A stretch of 64,000 nt of DNA, taken from contig JAGTJL010000005.1 of assembly GCA_020746875.1 (NCBI GenBank), positions 248,001 to 312,000 of the forward strand, given 5' to 3'. Of this stretch, positions 12,149-23,684 are shown one piece after another. The translations under genes and the position numbers were made by a program. How positions within the stretch are numbered: the first letter of the stretch is position 1; every line of letters starts with the position of its first letter. This DNA comes from Rhexocercosporidium sp. MPI-PUGE-AT-0058. Taxonomy: Eukaryota; Ascomycota; Leotiomycetes; Helotiales. Under the pieces are notes generated by a model. The model had not been told where the DNA came from and did no database searches. It saw only the letters and a program-made list of their open reading frames with translations.

Positions 12149-12884
12149 TGTTCGCTCTCCGCGGAACGTACGCCGAAGCACCTCATCATAGAAGCGTAGA
12201 GTCCATCGGAGACGGAGAGGACGGGATCTCCTCTAGTACCCACAGCCAACATTGCTTGCCTTGCAAACAATGAATGCTGCATGGAGCATCAACAATGATC
12301 GCCAACCGGGCAGTTCATCCAACGAAGCGAGCCGAACCAACCCATACAGCTGAACGAGTCCGGATCCGATCTGCTGATCTCAAGAAAACCAAGGAGCTGT
12401 ATGTACAATATATTATGAATAGCTGCACCTCTTGACTAAGCTAAATCAACGCCAGGTCCAGACTCCAGAGCCACCTACTCGTGTCCTCTACGCTCCTCGC
12501 GTATACTCGAACCGCGTCGTAGGTATATCGCCAAGATATCGACTTGGCGCAGCGTCATTGACTTCCATGACATCCGACTCGCCGCACATCTTTTGTATAG
12601 TAGTGCTATTGGCATCGGTAACTCTTGTCGTGAATAGTAAAACCTTATTTATAATGAGAATTGGCTTTCAGCAGCCTCACGGGTGTACACTTTGTTGCTC
12701 TAGAATGCTGAGGACGGCGGGATGGTCTTGGCTTGCGTCGCCTGTTATCTGTCAATCTTCTTGGGATTTGGCAATGCCTCAGGTGTAGATAGGGTATATA
12801 TCATCTACTTTACATCTTGAATAGAGGTTTTAGATATCATCATCCATCATACACAGTCGTTTTCAGGAAACAGAAATCGCAGCC
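12149..12884. other. intergenic
   Basis: 3' flank of the fusion gene and promoter of the lipocalin gene. An open frame at 12432-12788 has no recognisable content. No repeat or RNA gene seen. Confidence 0.45.
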
Positions 12885-13916
12885 ATGTTCTCCCTCCCTA
12901 TCCTTCTCGCCAGTACCTTCTTACCAGCCCTCGCTAGCAGCGCCAAGTTCTGCGAATCAACAGATCTGAACTTGACAGTGACTGAATCACTTTGGGATGG
13001 GTATGATGCCTTTTCCCCTTTTCCCCTTCATCTCACACCCCGCCTTTGACTTCAGCATGCCTAGTTCTGATATTCTAAACCAGGCAATGCACATATCCCA
13101 AAGCGGATAGGAGCTTCGAACTTAATCAGTATCTCGGCCGTTGGTACCAGGTCGCCGGTACTCGCGCGCCGTTTACTGCGAGGGGTTCTTGTATTTATGC
13201 CGAGTATGGATTGAACGTACGAACTGTCTTCCTGGCCTTAAACATCCATCTATCCTCAGTATTCGATCCGGAGTTGCTCGAATTTTGAACTCCTGGTTTT
13301 GATTTACTTTCTCGAGGACTAACACATAAGCCCATGTAGGATAACGGGACAGTCTCCGTCTCAAACGGCTGCCAGCTTGGAAACCGCAGCATAACCATCC
13401 AAGGCACAGCGGACGCAGCCGACGAGATATATGGTTCCGATGGTGTGTTCAGGGTGCAGTTCCCTGGCCGGCCTGGGCATTTCTGCCCAGGGCCGAATTA
13501 CATCGTGCAGCGTGAGTTCTCTTACCTCTTCCTACCTCTTCCTGCCTTTTAAATACAATTGAAGTCATTTGCATGGGGTGAGTGAAAAGGTATGTGTAAG
13601 TGGAGATGAGGAAAGGGGGGATAGGAAGATGGAGACAAGGCTGACAGTGGTGATGATGCAGAACGTTCTGAAGACTGGGCTATTGTGCAAGCGTCTAATT
13701 TCTCGACTCTATTTTTGTTGAGTAGGGAGCAGAATCCGGGGGAGGGGAGCATTATGGTATGTTGATTTTCATTTTATGGAATTCGCGAAGGGGGGAGATG
13801 ATGAAGGAAGAGTTAGCTAACAAGGGATATAGGGCTGGTTGGTGAGCGCGGGGAAGTTGGGGAGTGATTTAACGGATGTTATTAGGACGAATCAGACAGG
13901 GCGTTTATTTACGTAA
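12885..13916 (+). CDS. secreted lipocalin (apolipoprotein D / Blc-like)
   Basis: Five small exons: 12885-13000, 13084-13216, 13340-13511, 13662-13756 and 13833-13916. They total 600 nt, 199 aa, all junctions in phase. The first ~20 residues (MFSLPILLASTFLPALASSA) are a typical signal peptide. The lipocalin signature G-x-W appears in YLGRWYQVAG (~55-64). The later strands GRPGHFCPGPNYIVQ and DWAIVQASNFSTLFLLSRE correspond to the conserved region 2/3 part of the fold. Six or more cysteines after the signal suggest disulfides. The family binds small hydrophobic ligands in a beta-barrel; the ligand here is unknown. No single exon shows the fold, so the gene is easy to miss. It lies 0.7 kb downstream of the CRIB/pseudo-GTPase gene on the same strand, but nothing shows a functional link. 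Confidence 0.85.
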
Positions 13917-14554
13917 GGAGAACATGGAAGATAGGGGATTCATGAGCTTGAAGACAACTGAATTGGGCACGTAAGAAGCTATAATGTTGAGACCGAGGAA
14001 GCCAAGGAAGTGAAAGGGATTTGCCCCACATAAGAAGCGAATGTTGATTCAATCTTCAACACATGTCCTCGGCTTTCCTCAAGAGAAATGCGATCGCGTT
14101 CAAACGGCGATTCTACAATTCCCTTGTGGCTTAGCTCGCAGTTGTTACTCATTTCCAAAACAATGCTTCGAGGAACAATTCAATCACAGGTATTGTGACT
14201 GTGACTTGAGTGACCACCCTCGAAAATTGCGTGCTCCTCCACTAGTTTTGCATGCTTCGCTAAGGTCTTGAGTACCCATCACAAATTCCCCAATTTGTCT
14301 GGCTGTGTATTGCTTTAGGAACAGGCGATCATTTTCAGCTGTTTTGCCCCATTCTTATCGAAGGAGACGAGGATTTCGAATGCAAGAGTGGGATGGTCTG
14401 AGTTGCACTTCATGCCAAAAGCTATATCTTGTCGAGTCACGCAATTTGTTACTCCTAAACTTGTCATCTTCCTCATATATGTCACTCGACTTCTTTGGTC
14501 CTTGTCCTTCCCTTCTGAGAGTCCTGAGATCTAAGAAACGATCTTCTGTCCACG
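13917..14554. other. intergenic
   Basis: 3' flank of the lipocalin gene and promoter of the monooxygenase gene. Short open frames at 14041-14271 and 14305-14775 show no domain; the second overlaps the monooxygenase first exon in another frame. Confidence 0.45.
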
Positions 14555-16035
14555 ATGACTTCAACCCAAGACCCAGGAAAGCTTCACATTGCCATAGCAG
14601 GCGCCGGGATAGCCGGTCTCACAGCCGCGATCGCACTACTCAAACATCCACTCGTCGAAATAACCATCTACGAAAAATCATCAGAACTCAAAGAGATCGG
14701 AGCAAGTATAGCACTGGGTCCGAACGGACTTCGCACACTCGAGAGATTAGGCTTGCACGATGCTATCTCCGATGAGGTAGCTTTCCGGGGTCCGTCGAAT
14801 TTACCGATGATCTATAGACATGTGAGTTGAGTTGATTATCCTTGGGAGGGGGTTTGAGTGTTGGAGGGGGCTGATTAATGTAGTGGAAAACGAATGAAGT
14901 TATCGGGAATGATTCGCATGAGAGTGTGACCGAGTATCTGCATCAGACGGCGCGGTATCATCGTGGACATCTTCACGCTGCGCTGGCGAAGCATGTTCCA
15001 AGCGAGATCATTCATTTGAGGAAGCAGATTATCGATGTTGAAGTGGATCCTATACAAGGTGTGACGTTGAATTTTCAAGATGGGAGTACTACTACCGCAG
15101 ATTTGCTTCTTGGAGCAGATGGTTTGCATTCTGTAAGTGGTGATATTCTCACTTTTGGAATAGAGATTAATATGCGTGCAGAGAGTGAGGCAATCCTTCG
15201 TTCCAAACTTTGAACTCAAATGGAGCGGCTGGACTGCTTTCCGAGCCACCTTCGATGTATCTCTGGTAGAGTCCATTCCAGATCTGCCAGAAGACTCAAT
15301 TCATTGGTGGGGCCCTACAAACTCGTTCTTCTCTTCTCGACTCGGTAAGAACAGTTTCACGACAGTGGGAAGTGTATTTGGAGATCCAGATGATCCGAAT
15401 GCATTGTATAGAGATGTTTCTTGGGACCAAGATGCCAGTCTTCAGGCGTTTCGGGAACTGTACAAGGTGCGTACGCAAACGACGGCCACATATATCGACT
15501 TACCTTCATAAAGGACTGGAATCCTGTTGTGAAGAGTTTGACTGAACTCACGCCAAGCGTTCGATTCTACCCCAATTATTCTTGTTCTACGTACCTCGAT
15601 ACATGGGTTTTCGGAGATCGAGTAACGCTCATCGGCGACGCAGCACACGCCCACGGCGGAGCTCACGCAACAGGTGGCTCACTTGCCATCGACGACGCAT
15701 ACACCCTTTCACTTGCTCTGAATTCAGTCTTCCCAGTCACAGCAACACGCAAGCCATCATCAGAAGAGATCTCAAAGGCTCTGAAGTTGTATGAGATGAT
15801 CCGAAAGCCTCATGCTGAGAGATTACTGAAGGCTGTGCATGCGGGAAATAATGCGAGGATCCAGAAATTGAGGAGCGGAAGAGTTGAGTCGGATGAGGAG
15901 TCAAGAGATAGAGCGGCGAAGGGGTCGAGTACGAATTGGTTGCATGAGCATGATGTTGTGAGGGCTTTTGAGGAAGCATTATTGAGGAATAGGGATGGCG
16001 ATGATGCTTTAGATGTGGTTTTAGCAAGGTTGTGA
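14555..16035 (+). CDS. FAD-dependent monooxygenase, salicylate-hydroxylase-like
   Basis: Exons 14555-14821, 14884-15132, 15182-15466 and 15514-16035 give 1323 nt, 440 aa. The N-terminal Rossmann motif IAGAGIAGLTAAIAL (GxGxxG) binds the ADP part of FAD. The second FAD/NAD motif is LLLGADGLHSRVR, completed only across the 15132/15182 junction. The third is the GD motif DRVTLIGDAAHAHGGAHATGG. This is the class A flavoprotein hydroxylase layout (salicylate 1-monooxygenase, FAD-binding-3 family), which hydroxylates small aromatics with NAD(P)H. Length matches the family. No signal peptide, so cytosolic. No biosynthetic gene cluster partners lie next to it, so the substrate cannot be told; secondary-metabolite tailoring is an alternative. 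Confidence 0.9.
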
Positions 16036-16453
16036 TACGAGAAGCGGAATGAAGCAGAATATTTATGTAGATGCTCAGAGAATCTTTTAATTTCCATAAA
16101 CCCAAACGCAAGGAGAGTCCATTGTTGATATTGTACTTCCAAAAATATAACCCCAAACCCACCATGTAGGCACCATCCATCCAACAACCCATATTCCGAT
16201 TTCCGATGAGAAGCCCAAAAGCCAAACCGATCAAGAAAAATGCATTCCGGGCAGCAAAAGCCATCAAAAAATCCCGATCTAAGAGGAAGATCCCACCATA
16301 CTGACTGCAGACGCCCCTCGGAACGGCCGCTTAAAACCCAGTCGAAACTCAACTCCAACGTCCTCCTTCCCTTCCCTTTGCTCCTCTCAACCAAAACTTG
16401 CACATCTCCATCGATCGTACTCGAATATGCCCGCATACTGTCCTCTACGCCGG
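16036..16453. other. convergent intergenic spacer
   Basis: 418 bp between two convergent stops. It should hold the two 3' UTRs. Antisense frames seen here are shadows. Confidence 0.5.
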
Positions 16454-17913
16454 TCAAGGACATTTGTCGTGCGTGCGGGGGCGTAGCACATCAGCGTACT
16501 CCGGATCGGATTCCGCGCTCCAGGGAATGGTTGTGCTGTCTGCGTCTGGAGACCATTTAGCTCCAGCGGGGCAATAGTTCGCAAATATTTCCTTGTAATA
16601 TTGGGATATGCGGTACCAATCTTTGAGGGAGAACTCAGCTCCTGCTGCGAGGAGCAATTTGACTGATTTTACATGTCTTTCGGAGTACAAAGAGCCCCAG
16701 ATAATACTGCGAGACAATGGTGTATCCCCTGTAGAAGTCTTTGGATGGACTTGCGCATTGGCTTTGAGTAGCAGTCTAATTATATCTATCTCACATCTTT
16801 GTGAGGCCGAGCGTAGTGGTGTGCTACCACTCAAGTCCGTTAAATTGACATCCGCGCCACTGTCGAGCAGCAGCTTTACAACAACAATGTGCCCCCAAAA
16901 GGAGGCCAGGTTCAGGGGTGAGGATCCAGAATTTGACAGAGTGTCAAAATTAGCTCCGCTCGCAAGCAACTGAATTGTTACGCCAACATGTCCTTGTATG
17001 GCAGCATAGTGGAACGGAGTGTACCCCAAGTGATTGGTGGCATGAAAATCTGCTTTATTCCGAATGAGTATCTTTACAAAAGATTCGTCGCCGCCAACTG
17101 CAGCAATATGCAATGTGGTGTCGCCATCGCTATCCGACTTGGTAATGTCCACTCCACAATGTATCAAGTGCTCGATACCTTCGTATTGCCCCTGCTTCGC
17201 AGCATCCTGAAGGGAAACTACATTGGGGTCCGCTCCAGAATCAATCAACTTTTTGACAATTTCGTATCTTTTCTCCCAAAACATGAGACTTAGAGCCGTG
17301 TTATTGTAGTTGTCTGCTTTATTGACATCGACGCCAGATTGAAGTAGAGTCTCAACGATAGCATCATGTCCTTTCTTGAGAGCCAGGTGGAGCGCGGTTG
17401 ACCCAGCCGAGTCTTTGGCAGATACTCGTGCACCCGCGTCCTCCGTGAGGAAATGTTCCACTTCAATCTTGTCTCCTCGACTGACGCATTCTAGAAACCG
17501 AAGATCTTGCTCATCTTTCAATAGCCGCTGCTTTTCCACAAGCGATAACTGGTTGTCGAAGGTCAAGGTTCTGATATGCTGAGGGTCTTCATCAACTCCA
17601 TGATATTCTCTCAGGTGTGCCAACAAATAATTCTGCGACAAAGTCCTACGCAAGCTGCACTGAGAGTACGGGCATTCGTAGGAGGCCCGCGAAGAGCGGT
17701 GGGTTTCTCTGTGTCGCTTCAAACCCGTTTTGAGGCTGAATGCTTTACCGCAAATGGCACATGGGTATGGCCTATCGTGCGTTTGGCGGTGTTTGCTACG
17801 TAGATAGTCGTTAGCATCATAAATTGTCGTTCTGAAGCTCGGTCTCACTTGTAGAGATATTTCTTTTGAAAGGGTTTCCCGCAGTCCGAACATTTGGCTG
17901 TGTAAGATTCCAT
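16454..17913 (-). CDS. C2H2 zinc-finger protein with C-terminal ankyrin repeats
   Basis: Two exons, 17913-17849 and 17795-16454, split by a 53-nt intron with branch TGCTAAC; CDS 1407 nt, 468 aa. I chose the ATG at 17913 because splicing then completes a perfect first finger (C8-x2-C11-x12-H24-x3-H28). Unspliced reading of the large frame loses it. Finger 2 is CAICGKAFSLKTGLKRHRETH-type with C-x2-C and H-x3-H. Finger 3 has a longer C-x4-C spacing. From ~150 to ~420 there are about seven to eight ankyrin repeats (AGSTALHLALKKGHD, GDTTLHIAAVGGDE, LGYTPFHYAAIQGH, GSSPLNLASFWGH, GSTPLRSASQRCE). The combination suggests a nucleic-acid-binding protein with a protein-interaction tail, common in Leotiomycetes and Sordariomycetes with unknown function. 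It is divergent to another C2H2 gene with a 390-bp shared upstream region. Confidence 0.88.
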
Positions 17914-18303
17914 TTTCACAAATGGTGGTCCATGTGAGTGATGGCAGCGGAATGATTCGCCTCGAAGGCAAAATATCAATTGGGGACAGCGGTATTAAAA
18001 ATGTTCACTTCCATAGAGAAAGCGCTGGCAGCATGGTGGCTTGGATGTGAGCTTGCTGTTGGTTGTCGTACAGTAAGCGAGGGCGTCGTCGGGCGTCGGG
18101 CGTCGGGCGTCGGGCGTGCTTACTGTTCTGTCAAAATGAATCTGAGATAATTCTCAACCACCTTCTGCTGCAAACATCGCGATTACCAGGCCGGTATCCC
18201 CAGCCAGCGAGAGACCATCTCAATACGTCCATTTCACCAACAACGATAACTCCCACAACGATCACGAAGACGGTATTCTACACCTTTTGAAAGCCTCTTC
18301 AGT
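17914..18303. promoter_or_regulatory. bidirectional promoter of two divergent C2H2 genes
   Basis: 390 bp between the two start codons. It contains a tandem array of the 7-mer GTCGGGC (about four copies near 18087-18118). Everything regulating either gene from upstream must lie here or overlap the neighbour. The array could bind a factor or be a simple repeat. Confidence 0.5.
18087..18118. repeat. GTCGGGC tandem repeat
   Basis: About four consecutive copies of GTCGGGC (also readable as GGGCGTC) between the divergent C2H2 genes. It is read directly from the sequence. Confidence 0.85.
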
Positions 18304-19479
18304 ATGGAGCAAGATCTGTCTTCTCGCGCAGCTGGCACAGAGCAGTGGGCGATTAGAGCTTTGGACAACATTCCTAAAATGCGTAGCATGGACTTTTGGT
18401 GAGGGGTTTTTTTTTTCTGACTAATCCGGTATGCAAAATGTAGTTTTGCAAAGTGTAGTTTCACTGGCAACAACTATTCTCCTCCAACCTCCAGTCAGCC
18501 CCCTGTATCCAGCACTGGACTTGACCACCTGAAGGCTCGGGTCGAAGCCCTCGAGCTTTGGCGAGCTCAATCCGGGCAGCACAACTTCACTCCTGGCAGC
18601 CATGTTCCGTGCGAGTGTGCGACACGACATCAATGTAGCCCAGCTCCTGGAATCGAGGCTGTTGGCATCAATGCCTCGCCAGCTTCGACCGAAGGTTACC
18701 GCCCAGCCCCGCCCACATTCAGCCAATCAAATCTCCAGGACATCTCACCAGTAAACAATGAGTACGAATTTATATTGCCGGTCCAGTCCAACACTATCAG
18801 TTGGCCGCATATTCCCCCCATAGCCGCCGATCATTCCGGATACCTGCTCACGGACGGTTGGCTGCTTACAGGAGAGAATAAAATCTCTGCTGCTAATGTC
18901 TCGACATACCCCTCCATGGGTGGCGAACAGTTACCTGGATACAGCAACTTCTCTACCGCCAACGCCAATGCTGCCCAGCCTCTTGGGGAAACCCAAACGA
19001 TCTATATGGCCTCCCAAGGAGGTGATGGTATGCAACTGACCAGAAGCTCTGTCGCCAACGAATTCGACGGTGGCGATTATATGGACAGCATGTTCGACTT
19101 TTCTGCCGCGTCCATGCCATTTGACACCAACGCCAATGTTGAATTCAACATGCCTGATGTAAACCAGGAAGATCATGATCACGAAACCATGGCTGCGGCT
19201 GCCACCTATACAATATCTACCTCACCGAGGTCTGGTGCCACAAGGGCTCTTATCGATTGTTCTCGACCTCATCGTTGTGTGGTTTCGATGAACTGTCACA
19301 AAACTTTTGCTCGAAAAGCCGACCGTGATCGCCACTCCCGCACACACGACCGTCACAGTATCCGTCCATTTTCTTGTTTGTTCCAAGGATGCGACCGAGT
19401 TGGACCAAATGGTTTCTGGAGGCTCGACAAGCTCAACGAGCACAAGGACAAGCGGGGACATTGGATTCGTCGAGCATAG
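18304..19479 (+). CDS. C2H2 zinc-finger transcription factor
   Basis: The ATG at 18304 opens a short exon (to 18398) joined through a 45-nt intron (18399-18443; branch CTGACTAAT) to the main exon ending at 19479. CDS 1131 nt, 376 aa. A second in-phase acceptor 15 nt later (18458) is equally possible. The middle is low-complexity Ser/Asn/Ala/Asp-rich, as in activation domains. Two C-terminal C2H2-like fingers follow: HRCVVSMNCHKTFARKADRDRHSRTH at ~308-333, written here by its ends C310 and H333, and a longer finger at ~343-371 (C-x4-C, then H-x5-H). This paired finger at the extreme C-terminus is a common fungal regulator layout. Targets are unknown. The start codon and intron are less certain than the C-terminal half. 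Confidence 0.75.
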
Positions 19480-20622
19480 TCCGTGAGTGCTGAAACGAAG
19501 CGACAGCTAGTGGAAGGTTTCTATGACATATTAAAGATTTTTCTTTATTCGATGGATGTTTGGGGGAATTTCGTTTCGGGTTCTTTCCTTGAGAGATATG
19601 GGTCAATGGTTGTGCGTCTTGTTGGAGGATTTCCTTGTCTTTACCGATCGCCCGCTTATCACTGGTCTGCGCGTGTTTACTTTCTCTCTTCAAAAATATC
19701 AAAATAAAATCTTTGCTTTTACTGCTTGAGACCTCTACTTCATACACTACTCTTTTGCCTAGTTCAAATTCCCATTCTCACGATCATCATCTCCATGCTC
19801 AAACCATTTGCCAAGATGTGCCGTTAAACAACCTCGCCTTGACGCCAAAAGTAAAATGGCAGCCCGCAATGCCACGGAATGAGTCTAGAAATATACGGAG
19901 CATTGAAGTGCTTAGACCTATGGGTTGTGGTGCCCGTGGTGATTAAGGGTACTGTAATAGACGCTGTCGCGGAATGTCCAGCGCCGCCAGAACGTCCCAG
20001 GTAAACGTCTCAGTTCATGAATCATGTTCAGGAACGCGTCGGTGAAGTCTACACATAGCCCCCATTCCCATGCGAATATTTCTGCCCTTCTTTAGACAAC
20101 GCTTCGACTTGGCAAGCTTACCTCCCTTGCCACTGTTACCCTCGCTAGGTAGTTTGTATAGGGTCGTCAGACGCATTCCTCATGTGTGGTTGTAGGGTCT
20201 CATAGAAGAACATGTCCTCAACTTCCGAAGGATTATTCTTGCGGTCAGGATGGCAGCGGGCGTATTTGCCAAGAAAAAGGGCGTATCGTCGGTGTGCTAG
20301 GCTCTGCTGTTAAGATACTATTGGGCCAGCAGTGAGATATCTGTCACACCTGGCAGGAGCAGCGATGCCAATGGATTAAGCCTCTCCAGCCTCTTAGTAG
20401 GCTAGAAGACCAAGTACCTGCTGAATCAGTTGGAATTGTACATGTCGCTCTTTGAGAGGAGAACCACAATGATGCAAGGTTCAGGTCTCCTCTACGCCCC
20501 GTGCAATCTGAAGCGGGGCGTTTCTACCACTGTCGGGTAGCCTGCGTTTCAGGGGCAGCACAACATCGGAAAGTGTGCGACCTCAACACAACATCCCCTG
20601 CCAGCCATCCAGCTCTTCCATC
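19480..20622. other. 1.1-kb intergenic region
   Basis: No gene supported. It carries the 3' flank of the zinc-finger gene and promoter of the amidohydrolase gene. Short frames at 19483-19946 look random. Confidence 0.45.
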
Positions 20623-21876
20623 ATGTATCTAGAAGTATTACTCAGCTTTGTTTCCCTCCTGCAGATAGCTTCATGTGGATGTCACGGCCATCACCACCAT
20701 CACGCTGGATCAGTATCGCATCGAAAAACAGCAATCACAAACGTACTAGTCTGGGATGGACGAAAGTTTCCAAAGGCCAGGAGCACGGTTGTTATCGTTG
20801 ATGGTATGATCTCGGATAGCAATTCAGTTGGAGCTGTCATCTTGAATGGAAAAGGGGGATACCTCATTCCAGGATTCATCGACTCGAATGTTCGTCTTAC
20901 GGACTGTGCGTACTTATCGATGATGCAGAAGTATGGAATTACTACTGCTTTGGATATGGGGACGTATCCTTATGAGGTAGTGATGAAATGTGGTGAGCAT
21001 TGTGTTACGGATATTCGAGCTTCGGGGGCGGTGGGAACTGTCAATGGAACGAAAATTGCTCGTGTTCCGGGGTTTCCAGCAGACTCTGTAATTCATACTC
21101 CCGAAGCGGGAAGAGCATTTGTTGCGGCTCGGATGGCTGAAGGGGTGGATTATATCAAGTTGCTTTTGGACCCATTGGGGCCGGATGATGCTACTATCAA
21201 GGCGGTTTGTCAAGCATTATTCCAGCCGAATTCCTTGAAGCTAATATCTGATCATAGGTAGTCAAAGCAGCCCATGAGAAAGGCTTGCAAGTCATCGCTC
21301 AAGCAGAATCATACGCACTTTATGCACAAGCAGCCAGAACAGGCGTTGATATCGTCACCCATGCACCGGTTGACAAAGCACTTGATGGTGTCGTGATCAA
21401 TAACATCACATCAAGCAATATGAAAGTCGTCCCTAGCTTGCTGATGATGCAGGTAATTACCATGATACACTCTTTTACACGCTTTCACTAATCAACACAA
21501 GTCAACCATCAACAACACAGGCGAACCGTTCTTCATGTATAACAACGTTGCAAATAGTGCAAACTCTCTCCTCGAGGCCGGTATTCCACTAGCCGCAGGG
21601 ACAGGCAGTAATGACAGCCCATATGTTTTAGCTAATCCACCATTCGGTGAATCTCTGCATGAGGAGCTCGCCATGATGGTAGCTGTTGGATTCACCCCAA
21701 GCCAAGCCATACAAGCTACCACTTCGGTTTCAGCTTCCATTTTCCAGATTGAAGACCGAGGAGCCATCAAACCTGGATTGAGGGCAGATTTGGTCATGTT
21801 GGGTGCGGATCCAACTGTAGATATCAGGAATACGAGGAAAATCTTGAAGGTGTGGGTAGAGGGTATTTCTAGTTGA
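20623..21876 (+). CDS. secreted amidohydrolase-fold protein with most metal ligands lost
   Basis: Exons 20623-21204, 21258-21452 and 21502-21876 give 1152 nt, 383 aa. A signal peptide (MYLEVLLSFVSLLQIASC) is followed directly by a His-rich stretch GCHGHHHHH. The body follows the imidazolonepropionase/prolidase-like amidohydrolase family: IPGFID at the strand-1 position, YGITTALDMG, DYIKLLLD, GVDIVTHAPVDKALDG, HPPFGESLHEE-like NPPFGESLHEE, and GLRADLVMLGADP at the end. Compared with active members, the HxH after GFID reads SNVR, the VAHA histidine is Gln (VIAQAES), and the GTD aspartate is Gly (AAGTGSND). The lysine of YIKL and the His of VTHAP remain. Enzymatic activity is therefore doubtful. 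A secreted binding protein or a protein using the His-rich N-terminus for metal is possible. I chose the ATG at 20623 since it starts the signal peptide. Confidence 0.82.
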
Positions 21877-22639
21877 GAATACATGATGAGGGGAAAGAGG
21901 TATCGGGCAGAAACTAGATAGATAAATAGACAGGTCAAAATACTGTCTTATCGTTGTTCAAGATATGAAGTCACAATTACGTGGCGCTAGACTTCCATTG
22001 TTTCTAGCCATAGGTCCTTTGTCAGGAAGTATGAGTGCCAGAATATTGAATGGAAACGAACCCACCTCGTTAAATCCGGGGGGGGGGGGGGGGGGCAAAA
22101 GTACGTACCATACAGCAATTAGTTTGCATCCAAGATCCGTACCAGTCTTCTCCATTCAATCAACAAGATCTGAGTTTCTCCACGACTACCCCGCCATCAG
22201 CTACTGAACCCTGAAAAAGTCTTAGAGCATTTTCTAAGGAGTCAAGGCGATGGAGCGGGGTTGATACGGAGAACGACCTTCAAAACCCGACACTCGTCTC
22301 GAAGATATCGCTGGGACTCCGATACTTAATCGGCGGTACTCCGAGGTGCGGAAACGTCGGTATTTGTGTCATTTGCCGGAGCTAGGGATTTCGTGTATGT
22401 TACCAGGGATCAAAGCTGGGGAAACAGACTAAGAAAGTAGCTATGTTAATTTTGGTCAGCGAGAGATGAACTGCCTAGGACCAGACCGAGTCGTGATGCA
22501 GATGATGTGGAACAAATGCAGCTTGGATTGCACTAGGGGCTTTCTGTAGTGTTCAGAGGTGTAGTACTGATGGAGCTTTCACTATTGCCTTCTACAAGTA
22601 CGTAGGCACAGACTCAGTAGTAGATTGGACATCCCGTAA
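21877..22639. other. convergent intergenic region with poly-G tract
   Basis: Between the stops of the amidohydrolase (+) and SMP-30 (-) genes. Holds an 18-nt G run and otherwise nothing recognisable. Confidence 0.5.
22078..22095. repeat. poly-G tract (18 nt)
   Basis: Uninterrupted run of 18 G. Length may be imprecise because such runs are prone to sequencing error. Confidence 0.8.
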
Positions 22640-23684
22640 CTAGATTCTCAGAAGTGCACCCCTAACATGATCACCAAGCTGAACACGCCATAGCTTATTC
22701 TCGTTCAATAAGAAAAGCTCGCCCTTTGCACCAAAACAGAAATTCGCAACCCCTCCTTCTACCTCCACAACTCCCAAGTGAACTCCGCCCGGTGACCAGA
22801 CATTCACACCGTCCCCACAACCGCTGTAAACATTGCCTTCCATATCACACTTGATGCCGTCAGGAGCTCCAGCAGCAACAAACGCGAATAGTCTTCTATT
22901 TATTAAGAATGGCTGTCCGGAGTATAGAGCGATGTCGAAGGCATATATGTCAAGCGACTGTTAGGGGCATCGCTGGCTTAGACAGTGAATGTACTTACAT
23001 CGTCGATGCCCGAGTGTCATCAGTACTTCCGTCGCCGTGTATCCAGTCCGTGTCGGTAACGTAGAGTATCTTCTCATCAGGACTGAAACATAGTCCATTC
23101 GGCCTCCCAAAGCCGTCTGCAACAGCTCTAACTGCTTTAGATAGGGGGTCATATCGATAGACTTGATTCGGAAGAACAGGGCGCGGTCGAATCCCCTGCT
23201 CATGACCGTAATTCGGATCTGTGAACCAGATGCAACCATCTGAATGAACGACTACATCGTTGACAGAATTGAAGTGACGTCCGTAGAAGCTCGAGAGCAG
23301 CAACGAGGATTTGTAGGGAGGAGATGACGACATGAATGCTAAACCTCCAGGACACGACAACGTCCCCTGTGCACAGAATAACACGCCATCCTTGAAGTTG
23401 ACACCTCCATTGGCCATAGGAACATTCTCTGTATCAATTCTCTCGCAGATTGCTGATCCATCGTCGAAAGTGACTTTGGATATCTGGATGGTTTTCTGGC
23501 CGTCGGCTGAATTTTGAAACTGATTGCTCGTGATGAACAAGGTATTAGCTTCGGGGATGAAGACACCTGCTTCATGAGCGAAAGGGCAGCTCTGGTCCTC
23601 GAGAAGACACTCCAATCGAGGCGTTGTGCCTAGAACCGCCTTGAACGTCTCGTTGTAGATCTTGAATGGGCTCGCTGATGGCAT
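22640..23684 (-). CDS. SMP-30 / gluconolactonase-family protein, splice site damaged
   Basis: Exon 1 runs 23684-22999 and ends at a strong donor GTAAGT. Motifs: NSVNDVVVHSDGCIWFTDPNYG, shortened here to NDVVV and WFTDPNYG, and GRPNGLCFSPDEKILYVTDTD-type strands (RPNGLCFSPDE). They match the six-bladed beta-propeller lactonases, whose metal site uses these Asn/Asp residues. The C-terminal part (GAPDGIKCD, VYSGCGDGVNVWSPGG, ANFCFG) is in 22895-22640. Family alignment predicts the second exon should begin with IYAFDI at about 22940, but the base pair before it reads AT rather than AG. The first usable in-phase acceptor is at 22896 (AATAG), giving 313 aa and skipping about 19 conserved residues. 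The gene may be a recent pseudogene or make a shortened protein. Members hydrolyse sugar lactones; secretion is not evident from this start. Confidence 0.75.
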
